A stretch of DNA of 64,000 bases from Nitrospira sp. (lineage in GTDB: Bacteria > Nitrospirota > Nitrospiria > Nitrospirales > UBA8639): the NCBI GenBank assembly GCA_024760505.1, contig CP058931.1, positions 3,358,001 to 3,422,000 of the forward strand, written 5' to 3'. The notes beneath the pieces were generated by a model, which was given only the letters and a program-made list of their open reading frames with translations, had not been told where the DNA came from and searched no databases. Shown here piece after piece: positions 63,858 through 64,000 of this stretch. Position 1 is the first letter of the stretch. Every line of letters starts with the position of its first letter. The translations under genes and the position numbers were made by a program.

Positions 63858-64000
63858 TTACGCATTCGCTTTATCCTTAATGATTTCCTCGTTTCCGGTT
63901 CCTGTGCCGGTTCCATTGGGAATCGACTGATTTTCCTCGGTAGGTTGCCCTTCTTTCCGAGTGGACTTCCCATAGCCAGATACTCCCTCCACGGCGTCTC
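63858..64000 (-). CDS. C-terminal fragment of a hypothetical protein
   Basis: A minus-strand frame open to the window edge ends in TAA at 63858-63860. Its last 47 residues include GKSTRKEGQPTEENQSIPNG and a Gly/Thr repeat, then EEIIKDKANA. It is polar and disordered-looking. Only the C-terminus is visible, so no function can be given. Confidence 0.4.
   Translation of the reverse strand, partial: DAVEGVSGYGKSTRKEGQPTEENQSIPNGTGTGTGNEEIIKDKANA

Overview
The window reads as chromosome of a Gram-negative, aerobically respiring bacterium, most probably a Nitrospira-like member of the Nitrospirota. The supports are: a Hyf-like energy-converting complex without nickel ligands, split pyruvate carboxylase, a PilMNO/GspE/secretin export locus, many lipoproteins, a lipoprotein c-type cytochrome, and moderate GC content. 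The genus is inferred from gene content and style; no marker gene proves it.

Left part (1-12.9 kb): a divergent MarR-type regulator and thioredoxin-like gene share an operator/promoter region. A lipoprotein truncated hemoglobin, a MOSC protein, a VTT/DedA-like membrane protein and rluD follow. A decayed gene carries a 122-bp palindromic MITE-like insertion. An orphan contractile tail sheath gene, a polytopic membrane protein, a DUF2007 zinc-ribbon protein and an NtrC-type two-component pair lie on the minus strand. About 1.76 kb without a convincing gene follows.

12.96-23.2 kb: a seven-gene operon, hyfB-hyfC-hyfE-hyfF-hyfF2-hyfG-hyfI, encodes a complex I/Hyf-type membrane module. The large subunit lacks both CxxC nickel motifs, so it matches energy-converting hydrogenase-related (Ehr) complexes rather than a true hydrogenase. 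No ferredoxin-like electron-input subunit is present. A signal-peptide gene with an amber stop (pseudogene) and a histidine-rich membrane protein follow.

23.4-48.4 kb: thiI, trxB and coaE, then a beta-helix protein. A tightly overlapping minus-strand locus follows: GspK-like protein, secretin, two pseudopilins, LysM lipoprotein, GspF, GspE, PilM, PilN, PilO, a PilP/GspC-like protein and a retropepsin-like protease. After it come VanZ, tenA, a lipoprotein thiol peroxidase, an alpha/beta hydrolase, pycB/pycA, a PstS-like protein and an FmdB zinc ribbon.

48.5-64 kb: small conserved genes, heme genes (hemE, protoporphyrinogen oxidase), acylphosphatase, apt, a DksA/TraR-type zinc protein, queC, a cytochrome c lipoprotein and pepF. 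An accessory patch follows, with an eroded IS5-type transposase. Beside it is an arrangement in which tRNA-Ser(UGA) has a LAGLIDADG gene on one side and a GIY-YIG gene on the other. The GIY-YIG segment is bounded by a duplicated tRNA-Ser 3' end. serS, rph, rdgB and tRNA-Pro(UGG) close the window; rdgB overlaps the tRNA.
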